Below, in pieces: positions 5,735 through 7,704 of a stretch of DNA of 7,704 nucleotides. The stretch comes from an uncultured Bacilli bacterium (GTDB lineage Bacteria; Bacillota_I; Bacilli_A; RF39; UBA660), in the NCBI GenBank assembly GCA_947628635.1, contig CANRAX010000058.1:1-7704 (forward strand), in the 5' to 3' direction. The notes under the pieces are model-generated. The model made no database searches. It was given only the letters and a program-made list of their open reading frames with translations, and was not told where the DNA came from. Position 1 is the stretch's first letter. Each line of letters opens with the position of its first letter. Position numbers and translations under genes: made by a program.

Positions 5735-6604
5735 CTGTCGTAAATGATTATTTGGAGTTTTTTCTAAATAAGAAACAAAACATTTTAAAGTTGGTTTTAA
5801 ATAAATAAATTTTTCTTTTAAGTTAAGACAAGGTGATTTGTTTATTTTAGGTTGCAAAAGCAATTGTTGATATAAATGACTTTTTTTAGCTAAAGTTGCT
5901 TTTCCAACAAAGAAAAATTTGTTATCTTTCTTTTCTGCTAAGTATAGTGATATGACATATTTACTTTGTTTTTCTTTATAGCCAATTATATAAAATTGTT
6001 CTCTTTTTAAATTCTTAATTTTTAACCAATAGGCACTTCTTTCATTAATTAAGTAAGGACTGTCTATTTTTTTAGCAATAATTCCTTCTAAATTCATGGA
6101 CTTAACATTTTGAAAAAGCTTTTTTCCATTTTGAACTATATATTTATTTTTAATAAATACATCTGTATTAGGATAATTATTAAGAATTTCTTTTCTTTTT
6201 TTTAATGGCAATTCTACTAAGTTCTTATTTTCATAAAGAATATCAAAACAAATAAATGTTAGAGGATTTTTTATACTTTGATACTTAATTTTAGAAGCAT
6301 CTTTTAAATGAGATCTTTCCGATAATTTGGAAAATGATGGTTTTCCGTTAACGAAGCAAACAATTTCACCATCAAAGATTGTTGGTTTGCTAACAATTGT
6401 TTTAATACTTTCTAACTCAGGAAATTTAAAGGCAACATCATTGGAATTGCGTGTTTTTACTATGATTTTATCTGGTGTTACAAAGAGGATAGCTCTTTCG
6501 CCATCAAATTTTAATTCAAAATAGTATTCTGCTGAGTTAAATGGTTTAGCTATTTCTTTTAAAAGCATTGGTTGCCACTTTTTATTCTGAAACAAATCTA
6601 TCAT
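5720..6604 (-). CDS. ligD: ATP-dependent DNA ligase of LigD type (NHEJ), ligase domain only
   Basis: This enzyme seals DNA ends with ATP in bacterial non-homologous end joining. The adenylation domain has motif I ELKFDGERA with the AMP-accepting Lys32, motif III IFDGEIV (77-82), motif IIIa FICFDIL (117-123), motif IV LEGIIAKK (172-179; Glu173) and motif V YWLKIKN (192-198; Lys195, Lys197). An OB-fold domain follows (about 203-294). No polymerase or phosphoesterase domain is attached, so at 294 residues this is the bare ligase module. The protein ends at LRQPIIK, where known LigD proteins continue into GLRxDK (motif VI), so that last piece is missing. The ATG overlaps the TGA of ku by four bases (ATGA), which suggests coupled translation. 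Function is confident from motifs and the ku neighbour; full activity without motif VI is uncertain. Confidence 0.93.
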   Translation of the reverse strand: MIDLFQNKKWQPMLLKEIAKPFNSAEYYFELKFDGERAILFVTPDKIIVKTRNSNDVAFKFPELESIKTIVSKPTIFDGEIVCFVNGKPSFSKLSERSHLKDASKIKYQSIKNPLTFICFDILYENKNLVELPLKKRKEILNNYPNTDVFIKNKYIVQNGKKLFQNVKSMNLEGIIAKKIDSPYLINERSAYWLKIKNLKREQFYIIGYKEKQSKYVISLYLAEKKDNKFFFVGKATLAKKSHLYQQLLLQPKINKSPCLNLKEKFIYLKPTLKCFVSYLEKTPNNHLRQPIIK

Positions 6605-7347
6605 TTCTTTTTTAGACTCTTTTCTAAAGCTTCAAATAAATCACTAACTTGTTCTTTTTGTTTTCTTTTAGGTTTTTTTACTTGTTTTCCATTTAATTTT
6701 GCCGTAATAGCTTCTTTAATATTATTTTGATATTCGTCTTTATATTTTGAAGGTTCAAACTTATCAGTTCGTTCTTTTATTAATTTAATAGCTAGGTCTA
6801 ATTCTTTAGCATTTACTTCAAAAGAGGATGCTTTTTCTGGAAAGGTTACTTCTTCTTCAAAATAAAGAGTTGTCATCACAATTCCAAATTTAGTAAAACG
6901 CAAAATACAGTAGTAAAATTTATTACCTAAAACTGTTTTCGCAAGAGCAACTTTTTTTTCTTGTTTTAAAGCTTCACAAAACAAATCATAAGCTTTTGTT
7001 GTTTTTTCTGTTTTTAATAGATAGCTTTTTTCAAAATAAGCAGGATCAATTTCTGAAATATTTATAAAAGAAACAATTTCAATTTCCTTAGCATTTTCAG
7101 GTTTTAAATCTTCTAGTTCCTCTTTAGGAAAAGTTAAATATTCATCTTTTTCATATTCATAGCCTTTTATAATATCATCTTCAGTAACTTCTTTTTGACA
7201 GTGTTCACAATATTTTACATATTTAATACGATGCATACATTTTTTATGAAGTTGATTAAAAGATGTATCATTATTTTTAATTAAGGGGTTCATAATAATT
7301 GGAATGTTTACTAATCCAAAGGATATATTACTATGTACGTTAGGCAT
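6601..7347 (-). CDS. ku: Bacterial Ku protein (NHEJ end-binding)
   Basis: Ku forms a homodimer ring on broken DNA ends and recruits the NHEJ ligase. The N-terminus SNISFGLVNIPI is the Ku signature near residues 6-17, and the core beta-barrel region follows. A Cys-containing loop (Cys37, then CEHC at 47-50) takes the place of the common RIRxKRxC segment and could bind a metal. KELDLAIKLI (171-180) and KYKDEYQ (201-207) are characteristic. The Lys-rich linker KKPKRKQKE precedes a C-terminal helix VSDLFEALEKSL that resembles the Ku C-terminal region. The start is set at 7347 rather than an in-frame ATG at 7374, because GGTGA lies four bases before it and family proteins begin there. This gives 248 residues, at the short end for bacterial Ku (260-300). 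It is the first gene of a two-gene operon with the ligase. Confidence 0.95.
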   Translation of the reverse strand: MPNVHSNISFGLVNIPIIMNPLIKNNDTSFNQLHKKCMHRIKYVKYCEHCQKEVTEDDIIKGYEYEKDEYLTFPKEELEDLKPENAKEIEIVSFINISEIDPAYFEKSYLLKTEKTTKAYDLFCEALKQEKKVALAKTVLGNKFYYCILRFTKFGIVMTTLYFEEEVTFPEKASSFEVNAKELDLAIKLIKERTDKFEPSKYKDEYQNNIKEAITAKLNGKQVKKPKRKQKEQVSDLFEALEKSLKKK

Positions 7348-7399
7348 ATTATCACCAGTATTATTATGTATCAATTTTCTTAATTTATGAAAATAAAAG

Positions 7400-7429
7400 T
7401 TTATAAGAGCAATTATTTTTAATGTTCAA
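7400..7429 (-). promoter_or_regulatory. Promoter of the ku-ligase operon
   Basis: On the minus strand there is a -35 TTGAAC (7429-7424), an 18-bp spacer and a -10 TATAAA (7405-7400). The predicted start near 7393 gives a leader of about 46 bases. A perfect palindrome lies 30 bp upstream of the -35. Confidence 0.6.
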
Positions 7430-7458
7430 AATTATTTTATATTTATAGTTTTAATTCT

Positions 7459-7470
7459 TGTTCTAGAACA
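7459..7470. promoter_or_regulatory. Perfect 12-bp palindrome TGTTCTAGAACA, candidate operator
   Basis: TGTTCTAGAACA reads the same on both strands and stands in AT-only surroundings upstream of the ku promoter. A dimeric regulator could bind it. It shares GTTC/GAAC half-sites with Bacillus-type LexA boxes, but the spacing and centre differ, so it is not called a LexA box. Confidence 0.35.
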
Positions 7471-7588
7471 TTTCATTTTAATACCTCATTTATAGAGATG
7501 TTAATTAACTTATTTTTTTAAAATCAAATTATAGAATATTATTTTATTATTTATTCGACCGCTTTTCGACCACATATCATTTTTTGCA

Positions 7589-7702
7589 TTAAAAAATCAA
7601 ACTAAAAAGTTCGACTAAAATACAAAATGGAGCGATTACTAAAAGGGTTAAGCACACTTTTATAACAAATTCATTTGTATTTGATAAATTGATTATAACG
7701 CT
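7589..7702 (-). CDS. C-terminal fragment of an unidentified gene, probable membrane protein
   Basis: The minus strand is open from the window edge to a TAA at 7591-7589, giving 37 residues. The last 25 are hydrophobic (FVIKVCLTLLVIAPFCILVE is the core), as in a C-terminal membrane helix. An intrinsic terminator at exactly this end supports a real gene end. The family cannot be identified from this piece. The frame could also be chance openness in AT-rich DNA, so confidence is moderate. Confidence 0.5.
   Translation of the reverse strand, partial: SVIINLSNTNEFVIKVCLTLLVIAPFCILVELFSLIF
7591..7614 (-). terminator. Terminator overlapping the end of the right-edge gene
   Basis: On the minus strand TCGAACT (7614-7608) pairs with AGTTTGA (7603-7597) around a TTTT loop, with one G-T wobble. 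Six Ts follow (7596-7591). The stem lies in the last codons and the T-run enters the stop codon. Confidence 0.75.
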
Positions 7703-7704
7703 AA

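Larger units (their letters stand above)
7348..7588. other. AT-rich intergenic region upstream of ku
   Basis: This spacer holds the ku promoter, the palindrome at 7459-7470, a weak 14-codon reading frame (7476-7432, minus) and two TTCGAC copies 11 bp apart (7554, 7565). A second minus-strand TATAAT (7533-7528) lacks a -35. No larger coding frame is apparent on either strand. Confidence 0.6.

Noticed and set aside
6327..6524. Plus-strand 65-codon open frame inside the ligase gene
   Set aside because: It is antisense to ligase motifs I and III, has no ribosome-binding site and is best explained as a shadow frame.
7348..7374. Upstream ATG giving ku nine more residues
   Set aside because: The extra codons encode the GGTGAT ribosome-binding site of the ATG at 7347, and Ku proteins begin shortly before the SFGLVNIP signature.
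7621..7663. Plus-strand 12-codon frame beginning MERLLKGL
   Set aside because: It has no ribosome-binding site or promoter and lies antisense to the likely end of the right-edge gene.
7665..7678. Inverted repeat ACAAAT-TC-ATTTGT
   Set aside because: It lies within the probable coding end of the edge gene, the gap is too small for an RNA hairpin, and such A/T palindromes are expected by chance here.

Overview
The window is a very AT-rich piece of a bacterial chromosome. The standard genetic code is in use: Trp is TGG, and ku ends in TGA inside an ATGA overlap. Genes are densely packed, the Shine-Dalgarno sites are Bacillota-like (AAGGAGGTGAT variants), and peptidoglycan precursor genes are present. 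Together these suggest a low-GC Bacillota/Bacilli lineage, perhaps an Erysipelotrichia- or RF39-like gut organism. They argue against a true Mycoplasma, which has no wall and reads TGA as Trp. The lineage is an inference from composition and protein style.

Layout. Bases 1-70 hold a tRNA-Ile(GAT) on the minus strand, cut by the window edge, and 314-389 a tRNA-Lys(CTT) on the plus strand. Their promoters lie in an AT-rich spacer that contains a symmetric inverted repeat. A plus-strand gene of unknown function (556-1122) follows. It converges on a minus-strand operon and shares a bidirectional terminator (1141-1183) with it. That operon is transcribed in the order alpha/beta hydrolase (4760-4041), membrane-anchored MurF-like ligase (4030-2417), D-Ala-D-Ala ligase (2401-1190). 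The last two perform consecutive steps: Ddl makes D-Ala-D-Ala and MurF attaches it to the UDP-MurNAc-tripeptide. Divergent from the operon is yqeK (4885-5442), an HD-type Ap4A hydrolase. A 59-residue Tyr/Gly/Asn-rich single-span membrane protein (5657-5478, minus) follows. Next is a minus-strand ku-ligase pair (7347-5720), a minimal non-homologous end-joining operon with a 4-bp start/stop overlap. The right edge carries the last 37 codons of a minus-strand gene with a hydrophobic C-terminus and its terminator.

The main points for a second look are these. (1) The NHEJ ligase stops just before the GLRxDK part of nucleotidyltransferase motif VI. (2) The MurF-like protein has a multi-span membrane domain where the substrate-binding N-terminal domain is normally found. 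(3) TGN-TATAAT extended -10 boxes recur, three of them so close to start codons that the predicted leader is little more than the GGTGA ribosome-binding site. (4) Terminators overlap stop codons. (5) A perfect 12-bp palindrome lies upstream of the ku promoter. I see no CRISPR array, insertion sequence, phage gene or toxin-antitoxin pair.
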